From: JANMMJ01 sp964543235
GTDB lineage: Bacteria; Pseudomonadota; Alphaproteobacteria; Rhizobiales; Aestuariivirgaceae
Reading direction: 5' to 3'
Length of the DNA: 64,000 bases
Assembly: GCA_964543235.1 (NCBI GenBank)
Contig: CAZIXE010000014.1
Coordinates: 9,794-73,793, forward strand
Positions within the stretch are counted from its first letter, which is position 1, and each line of letters starts with the position of its first letter. The translations under genes were made by a program, and so were the position numbers. The notes under the pieces were generated by a model. It did no database searches. It was given only the letters and a program-made list of their open reading frames with translations, and was not told where the DNA came from. Shown here in pieces: positions 1 through 7,732 of the stretch.

Positions 1-1
1 G

Positions 2-45
2 CGCCCTCATCCGCCCTTTTGGACGCGCAGCGCCGGATGAGGGCG
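2..45. repeat. 12-bp perfect inverted repeat at the window edge
   Basis: Bases 2-13 and 34-45 are exact reverse complements (12 bp) around a 20-base spacer. The repeat lies 42 bases beyond the 3' end of the minus-strand mtnK homologue, so it could end that transcript as an intrinsic terminator. The loop is long and no clear U-run follows on the minus strand, so the function is uncertain. It could equally be the end of a neighbouring intergenic repeat outside the window. Confidence 0.5.
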
Positions 46-87
46 TCTTTGGGCCAAGCGACCGGCGCTGGGGATGGGGAGGCCCGC

Positions 88-1362
88 CTAGCCGAGGTCC
101 GGGAGCTGCTCCCGCCGCGCCTGCGCCGCTGCCGTGATGTCGGCGATGCCGGCATAGTTGCGGGTATTGACCATCATGTCGCGCGCCAGGCCCAGCGCCC
201 GCGCCTCGCAGGTGGCCCGCAACCTTTCGTCCTTGATCCATTCGAGATCGATGTTGTGAGCAAGCCCGAGGATGCGCCGGATCATCTTGGCGGCGGCGAA
301 GCCCACCGTGTCCTCCCACAGCCGCTGCATGTAGGCTTGCCGCTCCGCCGCCAGCCGCTGCCGGCCCGCCTGGTCCTGAAACAGCTGAGCCGGATAGGCA
401 TCACCCGTTGCCTGGCTTTCCCACAGCGCCAGGAACTTGTCGTGAAACTTCTGCCAGATCGCCGCGATGGTGGCGACGAGCCATTCACGGTAGGAGTCGC
501 GCGACCCAGGCCGCTCCTCATGCCCGTCCTGGGCAAAGTAGTTGAGGAGGAAATTGGCGATCACCGCGCCGACATCGAATCCCATGGGACCCATGAAGGC
601 GAACTCCGGATCGATGACGCGCGTATCCTCTGCGGTCAGCATCACCGATCCCGTATGCAGATCGCCATGGATCATCGCTTCTGCCGATGACAGGAATTTC
701 AGCTTGAGCCGCGAGACGGCCACCTTGAGATCGCCGTCTTCGCGCCAGCGTGCGGCGTATCGGTCGAGATAGGGCCGGGTCCAGCGGTTGAGCTCGGCCA
801 CCCGGTAGGGATCGGTGAAGATCAGGTCCTCGGTGATCCTGCACAGTGCCGTATTGCCGGCAAAGGCGCCGATCAGCGCCTTCTTCCGGTCGGCCGGCAG
901 CGCCAGATCGGAGGTGAAGAACAGGGTGCGCGCCATGAAGGTCGAAATGTCCTCGGCGAATTTCGGATAGACCGTTCCCGCAATCATGCCCCGCCGCATG
1001 ATGATGTGCGGCTCGAGCAGCTCCATCACGATCAATGCCAGCCCTTCGTCGTAATGGATGATCTCAGGCACCAGCCGCCCGGCAAGCCGCGCCTGCTCGG
1101 CCAGCGCCATGTGTTCGTAATGGGCCCGTGACAATGGCAGCGGCCAGCTCTCGCCCACCAGCCGCACATAGGGCAGCGCCTGCTTGACGGCAACGCCACC
1201 CGCAGGTCCGCGCACCTTGAAGACCAGGTTGAGATTGCCGTCCCCCACTTCCTCGACGCCGAGCCGATCGCCGGACCCGCCCAGGATGTCGGTGACCGCG
1301 GCAACAGCGCTCACATATTCCTTGAGGCTTTCCGGCGTGTGCGGACGATAGGCGGAACTCAT
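88..1362 (-). CDS. mtnK: S-methyl-5-thioribose kinase homologue (MtnK)
   Basis: A cytoplasmic sugar kinase of the aminoglycoside-phosphotransferase fold. In the family, the enzyme phosphorylates the 1-position of 5-methylthioribose in methionine salvage. In the 424-residue product I see the nucleotide loop GNLNLVF (about 42-48), the catalytic motif HGDLHTGS (232-239) and the metal motif DPEFAF (251-256) followed by GPMGFDVG. Length is normal for MtnK. It is the last gene of a minus-strand operon, starting six bases after the stop of the dimethylformamidase-like large subunit. No other methionine-salvage gene is adjacent; the only mtnA homologue in the window lies about 48 kb away. The context therefore allows a related 5-modified ribose as substrate. 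The fold and family are clear; the substrate is not. Confidence 0.88.
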   Translation of the reverse strand: MSSAYRPHTPESLKEYVSAVAAVTDILGGSGDRLGVEEVGDGNLNLVFKVRGPAGGVAVKQALPYVRLVGESWPLPLSRAHYEHMALAEQARLAGRLVPEIIHYDEGLALIVMELLEPHIIMRRGMIAGTVYPKFAEDISTFMARTLFFTSDLALPADRKKALIGAFAGNTALCRITEDLIFTDPYRVAELNRWTRPYLDRYAARWREDGDLKVAVSRLKLKFLSSAEAMIHGDLHTGSVMLTAEDTRVIDPEFAFMGPMGFDVGAVIANFLLNYFAQDGHEERPGSRDSYREWLVATIAAIWQKFHDKFLALWESQATGDAYPAQLFQDQAGRQRLAAERQAYMQRLWEDTVGFAAAKMIRRILGLAHNIDLEWIKDERLRATCEARALGLARDMMVNTRNYAGIADITAAAQARREQLPDLG

Positions 1363-1368
1363 GCGCCG

Positions 1369-3555
1369 TCACACCGTGAAGGGCGTGGCATCCATGAAAC
1401 GCCTGAGCACGTTCCAGGTGATGCGCGAGACATTGTTGTCATAGTTGTTGTGCGACAGCGATCCGCACCAGGAGATCGAGCCGGTGGCAAACAGCGCCCC
1501 GCCCGCCGGAGTCTCGCAGAAGGCAAGATCGGCCCTGACCCGGTCGTTCTGGTCGCCGCCCAGCGCCACGGGCACGACGCCGAATTCCTCGTTGACGAGC
1601 TGCACCAGCGGCGAATGGTTTTCCGAGCTTGCCAGCCGCAGGATATTGGCCGGCGAGCCGAGCGATTTCGAGATGCAGTCGAGTTCGAGTCCCGCCGCCC
1701 CGCCGCCGATCAGGCCGAAATCGCCGATGATCTCGTCCTCGACGCCTTCGAAAATGAAAGCCGCGCGCGGATCGCGCGAGTCGGCGCCGCGGCGGTAGTA
1801 GGAACAGACGTCGAAACCCTGGGCGATGAAGCCGATGCCGGCGATCACATTCGGCGGGCGTCCGATTCGGCGCCACAATCCGCCGAGTTCGCCCGTGAAG
1901 GCATGATGGTATTCGCCGGGTTCCGCCGCCCAGGTGCGGATGCCGTCCTCGGCCCGCCTCACCTCGATGACGCCGGGCAGGTCCTTGTGAAAGGCAACGC
2001 GCCAGTACCAGCCATTGGCACCGAGATACATGAGCCGCCCGCCGCGATCGAGCCAGGTCTTCATCGCATCCCACATCGGCGTCGAATGATATTCGGGATG
2101 GGTTCCCGTGAGGACGACCCGGTAATCCTTGAGCAGTGCATAGCCGTCCTGATGCAGGTCCTCGTCGGTGATGACGTCATAGTCCACCTGGTAGTGGTCG
2201 AGCCAGTCGAAGAGATGCGTATCGGCATTGTACTGCCACAGTGCCGAACCATGGCCGCCGAGCCAGGAGTGATAGCGCGACGAGAAATTGAGCACCGGCC
2301 GCAAGCGGCTGCTGGTGCAGACCCCTGAGCCGTCGGCATGCGAGTCGTACAGCGAGCCGCCCAGCTCGGGGTGGTCGTAGAGATAGAGGTCGGCGTGGCC
2401 GAACTGCAGCAGCCGCCCGATGGTGCGCTCCGCCTCGCGGGTGGTGATGTGTTCGGCATGGTTGGCATAGGCCATGTAGGCGCAGGTCGGCGCCAGGAAC
2501 GCCACCTTGTTGCGCGGCCTGCCCTTGCGCGGCGGCCTGACGAAGAAGGGGAGATAGTCCTCGCGCGTCGCCGTCTCGTCCGAGGCACCGCAGCACACAT
2601 GCAGCGCATAGGCGCCGCTGTTGAGGCGGGCCGGGATCCTGACTTCGACCGAAGTCTCCCAGCCGGCGTCATAGAGATCGTCATGATGAAAGTGGATGGC
2701 GCCGTAATGTTCGGGCTTGAGCGTCCAGCGGTGCTCCTCGCCGGTCCAGTTGTGGCCCTTCATCGCCCGGGCCGGCAGGTTGAACAGCCGGCCATGGTGT
2801 TTGCGCGGCCCCGCATCGACCGCCTTGGTGGACATGATCTTGCGGGAGAAATCCCAGCGCGCAACCGTCTTGCGCCCCTTGAGCAGGGCCGGCGAATCGA
2901 TCTTGCCGTCGAAATGCTCCGCAACCGCGCCGTCCGCCTGCGGCGCGCCGGCAAGGTAGAAGCCCCTGGCCCGCCCCGGCCTAACCTTGATCCAGCCGGC
3001 AAGCCGGCCCTCGTCGCGGATCACCGCCTTGGCGAGCAGCGGCTCCTGCACCAGCTCGAAGCGGCCGGATCGCGCGTCGAGCCTTACACTGATCCTGTAC
3101 CAGTTCCGCCGCAGCATGAGCGCACTGACCGCGTGCCGTTCCGCGCCGCCCGCACCGTCGGCGACGACCAGCGTGAGGCTCCCGCGGTCGACCAGGATCT
3201 TGAAGCCGGCGCCCGCCGCCGCATCCCATTGCGCTGCCACCACCTGCATCGGATTCTGCGGCAGGGTCGGCCAGACATAGGCCGTAAAGGTGAAACCCTC
3301 AGCCAGGGGCGGCACACGCTTCGCCAGCATGTAGGAGCCGGCATCGATCGTCTGTTTGCGCGCGGCATAGCTGCGGTTCGCCGCATGCTCGACCTCGCGG
3401 AACTTGAGGCCCGGTCCCGCCGGGTTGCAGTCGCCATGGATCACCTGTACCAGCCGTGCGGTGAAGCTGTCGCCCACCTCGACTGAAACCTTGAAGGCAA
3501 TGGTTTCGCCGGGCGCCACGCTGTAGCGGTCGGGATAGCCGAGGATCTTGAGCAT
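1369..3555 (-). CDS. N,N-dimethylformamidase-like hydrolase, large subunit
   Basis: The 728-residue product resembles the large (beta) subunit of N,N-dimethylformamidase, an iron amidohydrolase that cleaves small amides. The N-terminal half looks like a beta-rich, lectin-like region. The C-terminal half contains the family's characteristic block around CAYMAYANH, followed by tyrosine-rich stretches such as HADLYLYDHPELGG and TGTHPEYHS; the family uses Tyr/Tyr/Glu to hold one iron. The start was set at 3555 because the ATG there overlaps the stop of the small-subunit gene by one base (TGATG). Upstream in-frame residues are low-complexity and antisense-like. It is probably translationally coupled to the small subunit. 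The true substrate may be another amide, because BtpA-like, MtnK and sugar-kinase neighbours do not fit simple formamide use. Confidence 0.8.
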   Translation of the reverse strand: MLKILGYPDRYSVAPGETIAFKVSVEVGDSFTARLVQVIHGDCNPAGPGLKFREVEHAANRSYAARKQTIDAGSYMLAKRVPPLAEGFTFTAYVWPTLPQNPMQVVAAQWDAAAGAGFKILVDRGSLTLVVADGAGGAERHAVSALMLRRNWYRISVRLDARSGRFELVQEPLLAKAVIRDEGRLAGWIKVRPGRARGFYLAGAPQADGAVAEHFDGKIDSPALLKGRKTVARWDFSRKIMSTKAVDAGPRKHHGRLFNLPARAMKGHNWTGEEHRWTLKPEHYGAIHFHHDDLYDAGWETSVEVRIPARLNSGAYALHVCCGASDETATREDYLPFFVRPPRKGRPRNKVAFLAPTCAYMAYANHAEHITTREAERTIGRLLQFGHADLYLYDHPELGGSLYDSHADGSGVCTSSRLRPVLNFSSRYHSWLGGHGSALWQYNADTHLFDWLDHYQVDYDVITDEDLHQDGYALLKDYRVVLTGTHPEYHSTPMWDAMKTWLDRGGRLMYLGANGWYWRVAFHKDLPGVIEVRRAEDGIRTWAAEPGEYHHAFTGELGGLWRRIGRPPNVIAGIGFIAQGFDVCSYYRRGADSRDPRAAFIFEGVEDEIIGDFGLIGGGAAGLELDCISKSLGSPANILRLASSENHSPLVQLVNEEFGVVPVALGGDQNDRVRADLAFCETPAGGALFATGSISWCGSLSHNNYDNNVSRITWNVLRRFMDATPFTV

Positions 3556-3878
3556 CACGGCTCCCTGAATGGCAGATTGAGGCTTTCGCCGGTATGGGCG
3601 CGCCAGCGCCGGCAGAACACTTCCCATTCCGCCGCTTCGCGGCTGGTGAAGACCGGCTCCGACTCGATCGTCAGCGGCCTGTCGCGTTCGCGCGGCATCT
3701 CGCCCAGCACCCATTCCTGAAACGGCTTGCGGCACACCAGGATCACCTGGCGGCCGGAACGGTCGTGGCGCAGCGTGTTGAGAACGCGCTGCAGTCCGGG
3801 ACTGTGGTGGCCGATCGGATTGCGCCGGAACTCCTCGATATAGATGCGGTCACTGTCCGGGTTGATGCGGTAGCCCAT
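3555..3878 (-). CDS. N,N-dimethylformamidase-like hydrolase, small subunit
   Basis: A 107-residue protein beginning MGYRINPDSDRIYIEEF, matching the small (alpha) subunit that accompanies dimethylformamidase-like large subunits. It is rich in arginine and aromatic residues and has no signal peptide. Its ATG overlaps the stop of the BtpA-like gene by one base, and its own stop overlaps the large-subunit ATG in the same way, so the three genes are tightly coupled. It is slightly shorter than the characterised alpha subunits as I recall them. The assignment rests on pairing with the large subunit as much as on sequence. Confidence 0.72.
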   Translation of the reverse strand: MGYRINPDSDRIYIEEFRRNPIGHHSPGLQRVLNTLRHDRSGRQVILVCRKPFQEWVLGEMPRERDRPLTIESEPVFTSREAAEWEVFCRRWRAHTGESLNLPFREP

Positions 3879-4678
3879 CAGCGCAGGCTCTCCACGGCCG
3901 CCATGAATCGCTTGACGCGCGCCCCGTCAACCGGGTTCCAGGTATTGCCGTCCACCTTGAAATGCGTGCCGATGACGATGCCGTCGGCGGTGGCCAGCAC
4001 CTCCCTGACATTGTCGATGGTGACGCCGGTATTGGCGAACACGGGCACGCCGGTGACCGCTTCGCGCACCTTGCGCAGGTCGGACTGGTCGGCCGGCTGA
4101 CCGGTGAGCGGCCCCGACACCAGGATGGCGTCGGCAAGTGAAGAGAATACGGCACTTTTCGCCCGGAGCTCAATCGGCCGCTGGTCCAGCGCATGGGCGA
4201 ATTCGGCGTTGATGTTGAACAGCAGCTTCATGTCGTCGCGCCCGAGGCTGCGCCGCAGCCGCGCTGCGCCGGCCGCGTCGGGCGCCCACAGCCCCATGTC
4301 GGAGGCGAACAGGCCGGTGAAGATTTCGCGCACGAAACTGGCGCCGGTCACCGCACCAATGGCCACGCTGGCCTTGGGGTCCCAGAGATAGTTGACCCCG
4401 AACGGCACCTTGAGCATCGGCTTGACCGCCATGATCACCGCGGTCATGGCGGCGATTCCTTCCGCCGGGGCGGCGAGCACATAGGGCCGGTCGTTCTCGT
4501 TGCCGAACATGATGGCATCGACACCGCCGGCTTGCAGCCTGTCGATGTCGCGCCCAACATCGTCAATCAGCCTGGCGAGGCCGCCCGGCTGATCGTAGAG
4601 CGGCGCGCCCGGCAGCGCGCCGAGATGCGCCATGGCAATGACGGCTTTGCGCTTCTGTCCGAAGAATGCCAAAGGCAA
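3878..4678 (-). CDS. BtpA/SgcQ family TIM-barrel protein
   Basis: A protein of the BtpA/SgcQ family (COG0434 type), a predicted phosphate-binding TIM barrel whose chemistry is unsettled. Typical signatures are AMAHLGALPGAP near the N-terminus, GVDAIMFGNENDRPY, PFGVNYLWDPKA, ILVSGPLTG and the C-terminal block VPVFANTGVTIDNVREVL followed by IGTHFKVDG. I placed the start at a TTG at 4678, preceded by an AGAGGGG ribosome site and giving a normal family length of 266 residues. A GTG at 4765 would add 29 residues that do not resemble the family. It heads the minus-strand operon with the amidase-like subunits and the MtnK homologue, and faces the FGGY kinase across a 119-base divergent promoter region. 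In other bacteria BtpA/SgcQ genes often sit beside sugar or nucleoside catabolic genes. Confidence 0.8.
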   Translation of the reverse strand: MPLAFFGQKRKAVIAMAHLGALPGAPLYDQPGGLARLIDDVGRDIDRLQAGGVDAIMFGNENDRPYVLAAPAEGIAAMTAVIMAVKPMLKVPFGVNYLWDPKASVAIGAVTGASFVREIFTGLFASDMGLWAPDAAGAARLRRSLGRDDMKLLFNINAEFAHALDQRPIELRAKSAVFSSLADAILVSGPLTGQPADQSDLRKVREAVTGVPVFANTGVTIDNVREVLATADGIVIGTHFKVDGNTWNPVDGARVKRFMAAVESLR

Positions 4679-4797
4679 CTGGCCAAACCCCTCTGTGCGG
4701 CGCGGATACTCCCATCGCCGCGCAAGCCCCGTCAAGTCTTGCCCCCACGGATCGCGGCCTGCCACAATGCCGGCGCCGCAGGAGGAGAGGCAAGCCC

Positions 4798-6294
4798 ATG
4801 GCCCATGTGATCGGTGTTGATGGCGGAACCGAAAGCATCCGTGCCTTTGTCTTCGATCTTGAGGGCCGTCCGAAGGGCTCCCATGCCATGCCGTACCGGA
4901 CCGAATTCCCGCAACCCTCCTGGGCCGAGCAGGATCCGCGCGACTGGTGGAACGGCCTGGGCGCCGCCGTCAGGGGTGCCGTCGCCGCCGCCGGCATTGC
5001 CGCCGGCGATGTCATTGCCCTCTGCGTCGATACGACCTGCTGTTCGGTGCTGGCTCTGGACGGGACGGGCGAAACGCTGCGCCCCGCCATGATCTGGATG
5101 GATGTGAGATCGGCCGCCGAGGCGGATCGCGTTGCCGCCACCGGCGATCCGGCACTGCGCGTCAACGGCGCCGGTTCGGGCCCGGTCTCCGCCGAGTGGA
5201 TGATCCCCAAGGCCCTGTGGCTCAAGGCCCGGGAGCCCGAGATCTTCAAGCGCGCTGCCATGATCGGCGAATACCAGGACTACATCAACCTGCGCCTCAC
5301 CGGCCGCTGGGCGGGCTCGCTCAACAACATGGCGGTGCGCTGGCACTATCAGACCCAGCATGGCGGCAAGCCGTTGTCACTGCTGAAGGCGCTCGAACTC
5401 GATGACCTTGCGGAAAGATGGCCGCAAACCGTGTTGAGGCCAGGCGAAGTGGTGGGTCCGCTGACCCGTGATGCTGCCAGCCATATCGGCCTCATGGCAG
5501 GTATTCCCGTGGTGCAGGGCGGTGCCGATGCCTTCATCGGCGTCATCGGACTCGGCGTCGCGGAGCCGGGCGAGATGGCGCTGATTACCGGCTCGTCCCA
5601 TCTCCATCTGGGGATCGCCGCCCGTGCCGTGCACCGGCCCGGTGTCTGGGGTACCTACATGGACGCGGTCTATCCCGGCAAGCCGGTGATCGAAGGCGGC
5701 CAGACCTCGACCGGCTCGGTGATCGCCTGGTTCAAGCGCCACTTTGCCGCGCAGACGAGCTTCGAAGCGCTGAATGACGGCGCAGCGGCGCTGCCGCCCG
5801 GCGCCGAAGGACTCGTGGTGCTGGATCATTTCCAGGGCAACCGCACGCCCTACACCGACGCCCATTCGCGCGGCGCCATCACCGGCCTGACGCTCAAGCA
5901 CACGCCCGCCCACATGTTTCGCGCCATCATCGAGGGCATCTGCCTCGGCACGAGGCTCATCATCGACAATTTCGGCGACGCTTTTGCACCGCGCCGGATC
6001 GTCGTGGCCGGCGGCGCCACCAACTCGCCCCTGTGGTTGCAGATTCATGCCGATACCATCGGCGCGCCGCTCGAACTCACCGAAGTGGCGGATGCACCAG
6101 CCCTCGGTTGCGCCATCCTCGCCGCCCACGGCGCCGGGAGATTTGCCACGATCGAGGATGGCTGCCGGGCCATGGTGCGCCGCAAAACCGTGATCGAGCC
6201 CGACATGCGCACCAAGGCGGCCTATGACGGCGAGGTCTATCCGCGTTACCGGGCGCTCTATGGTGCCCTGAAATCGGTGCGCGAGGCGCACTGA
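4798..6294 (+). CDS. FGGY-family carbohydrate kinase
   Basis: A 498-residue ATP-dependent sugar kinase of the FGGY family (xylulokinase, ribulokinase and glycerol kinase relatives). The N-terminal ATP/phosphate loop GVDGGTESIRAFVFD, the central QGGADAFIGVIGLG block and the C-terminal VAGGATNSPLWLQ motif are all present in order. The ATG at 4798 follows a strong GGAGGAG site and begins exactly where homology begins; in-frame sequence further upstream is arginine-rich and non-homologous. The gene is divergent from the BtpA-like operon and about 100 bases upstream of the molybdenum hydroxylase genes, so it probably belongs to the same pathway. Which sugar or polyol it phosphorylates cannot be read from the sequence. 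Confidence 0.88.
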   Translation: MAHVIGVDGGTESIRAFVFDLEGRPKGSHAMPYRTEFPQPSWAEQDPRDWWNGLGAAVRGAVAAAGIAAGDVIALCVDTTCCSVLALDGTGETLRPAMIWMDVRSAAEADRVAATGDPALRVNGAGSGPVSAEWMIPKALWLKAREPEIFKRAAMIGEYQDYINLRLTGRWAGSLNNMAVRWHYQTQHGGKPLSLLKALELDDLAERWPQTVLRPGEVVGPLTRDAASHIGLMAGIPVVQGGADAFIGVIGLGVAEPGEMALITGSSHLHLGIAARAVHRPGVWGTYMDAVYPGKPVIEGGQTSTGSVIAWFKRHFAAQTSFEALNDGAAALPPGAEGLVVLDHFQGNRTPYTDAHSRGAITGLTLKHTPAHMFRAIIEGICLGTRLIIDNFGDAFAPRRIVVAGGATNSPLWLQIHADTIGAPLELTEVADAPALGCAILAAHGAGRFATIEDGCRAMVRRKTVIEPDMRTKAAYDGEVYPRYRALYGALKSVREAH

Positions 6295-6393
6295 CAATTA
6301 TCAAGGCGGGGTCTGGATTTTGTCATAGGGGACGTACTACAACACCTGCGACTTTCCCGAAGCAGCCAGCAAGCAAAAGAGTGAAAGCAATCC

Positions 6394-7254
6394 ATGCACT
6401 ATGCAGCACCAGCAACTACCAAGGAAGCCGTGGCCCTGATGGCCAAGGCCAAGGGCCAGGCCTTCGTCCTTGCCGGCGGGACCGACCTTCTCGTCCGCAT
6501 GAAGGGCGGCTTCGTCGAGCCGGACCTCATCGTCGACATCAAGCGCATCAAGGCCATGCGCGAGATCAGGAAGACCGCGACCGGCTTTCAGATCGGCGCA
6601 GCCGTTTCCGGTGCTGAACTCGGCAGCAACGCCGCGCTGCGCAAGGCCTGGCCGGGCGTGGTCGAGGCCACCAACCTGATCGGCTCCAAGCAGGTGCAGG
6701 GCCGCTGCACCATGGTCGGCAATCTGTGCAACGCTTCCCCGGCCGCCGACAGTGTTCCGGCCATGGTGGCGGCCGGCGCCAGGGTGGTGATCCAGGGCCC
6801 CAAGGGCAAACGTACCGTTCCGGTCGAAGATGTTCCGGTCGGGCCCGGCCGGACCTCGCTGAAGAAGGGCGAGATCATCGAATCCGTACTGCTGCCGAAG
6901 CGGGCACCGAAATCGGGCGACGCCTACCTGCGCTTCATTCCGCGCACCGAGATGGACATCGCCGTGGTGAGCGCCGGCGTCAATCTTACACTGGACGCCA
7001 AGGGTGTGGTAAAATCCGCTCGTGTGGCCCTGGGCGCGGTTGCGCCGACCGTAATTCTGGTGCCCGCCGCGGCAACGGCCATCATTGGAACCAGGCTTGA
7101 TGATGCCGCACTGGCCAAGCTTGCCGCAGCCTGTTCCGCGGCCTGCCGGCCGATCGACGACAAGCGCGGCACCGTCGAGTTCAGAACCAAGGTTGCGGGC
7201 GTCCTCGCGCGGCGCGCCGCCCAGATCGCCTATCAGCGCGCAGGAGGCAAGTGA
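6394..7254 (+). CDS. Xanthine-dehydrogenase-type hydroxylase, FAD subunit
   Basis: The medium (FAD-binding) subunit of a three-subunit molybdenum hydroxylase of the xanthine dehydrogenase/CO dehydrogenase family; it passes electrons from the iron-sulfur subunit to an acceptor. The 286-residue protein has the FAD motifs VLAGGTDLLVRMKGG near residue 27 and CTMVGNLCNASPAAD near residue 107, and a C-terminal domain typical of CoxM. It is the first gene of the hydroxylase operon. Its stop overlaps the ATG of the 2Fe-2S subunit by one base. The 99 bases upstream separate it from the kinase and could hold a promoter, but I see no convincing hexamers. Confidence 0.9.
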   Translation: MHYAAPATTKEAVALMAKAKGQAFVLAGGTDLLVRMKGGFVEPDLIVDIKRIKAMREIRKTATGFQIGAAVSGAELGSNAALRKAWPGVVEATNLIGSKQVQGRCTMVGNLCNASPAADSVPAMVAAGARVVIQGPKGKRTVPVEDVPVGPGRTSLKKGEIIESVLLPKRAPKSGDAYLRFIPRTEMDIAVVSAGVNLTLDAKGVVKSARVALGAVAPTVILVPAAATAIIGTRLDDAALAKLAAACSAACRPIDDKRGTVEFRTKVAGVLARRAAQIAYQRAGGK

Positions 7255-7730
7255 TGTCCGGAGTGCTCGTGTCAACCACCATCAACGGCGACAGCGTCGA
7301 GTTCGTCTGCCAGCCGGAGGAGACCCTCCTTGACGTCCTGCGCAATCGCCTTGGCCTGACCGGCGCCAAGGAAGGCTGCGGCACCGGCGACTGCGGTGCC
7401 TGCAGCGTCACCGTCGATGGAGTCCTCGTCTGTTCCTGCCTCGTCCTTGGCGTCGAGGCGCAAGGCCGCAAGATCGGCACCATCGAAGGCATGGCCGACG
7501 GCGACAAGCTGCATCCGCTGCAGCGCAAGTTCCTTGAGCATGCCGCGCTCCAGTGCGGCATCTGCACGCCGGGATTCCTGATCGCCGCCAAGGCACTGCT
7601 GGATGACAATCCCGATCCGACCGAAGAGGAAATCCGTTTTGGCCTGGCCGGCAATCTCTGCCGCTGCACCGGCTATGACAAGATCGTTCGCGCCGTCCAG
7701 GACGCCGCCCGAGAAATGAGAGGAGCCTGA
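7254..7730 (+). CDS. Xanthine-dehydrogenase-type hydroxylase, 2Fe-2S subunit
   Basis: The small subunit, carrying two [2Fe-2S] clusters that link the molybdenum site to FAD. The plant-type cluster ligands are seen in GCGTGDCGACSV and the second cluster in CGICTPGFL and NLCRCTGYDKI. The 158-residue length is normal. A GTG at 7251 would add one residue, but the ATG at 7254 sits in a TGATG overlap with the previous stop and has AGGAGG seven bases upstream, so I prefer it. All eight cluster cysteines expected for the family appear to be present. Confidence 0.92.
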   Translation: MSGVLVSTTINGDSVEFVCQPEETLLDVLRNRLGLTGAKEGCGTGDCGACSVTVDGVLVCSCLVLGVEAQGRKIGTIEGMADGDKLHPLQRKFLEHAALQCGICTPGFLIAAKALLDDNPDPTEEEIRFGLAGNLCRCTGYDKIVRAVQDAAREMRGA

Positions 7731-7732
7731 TC

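Noticed and set aside
1339..3486. Two long plus-strand frames (329 and 382 codons) opposite the dimethylformamidase-like gene
   Set aside because: Low-complexity antisense translations with no recognisable family, no ribosome site and complete overlap with a supported gene.
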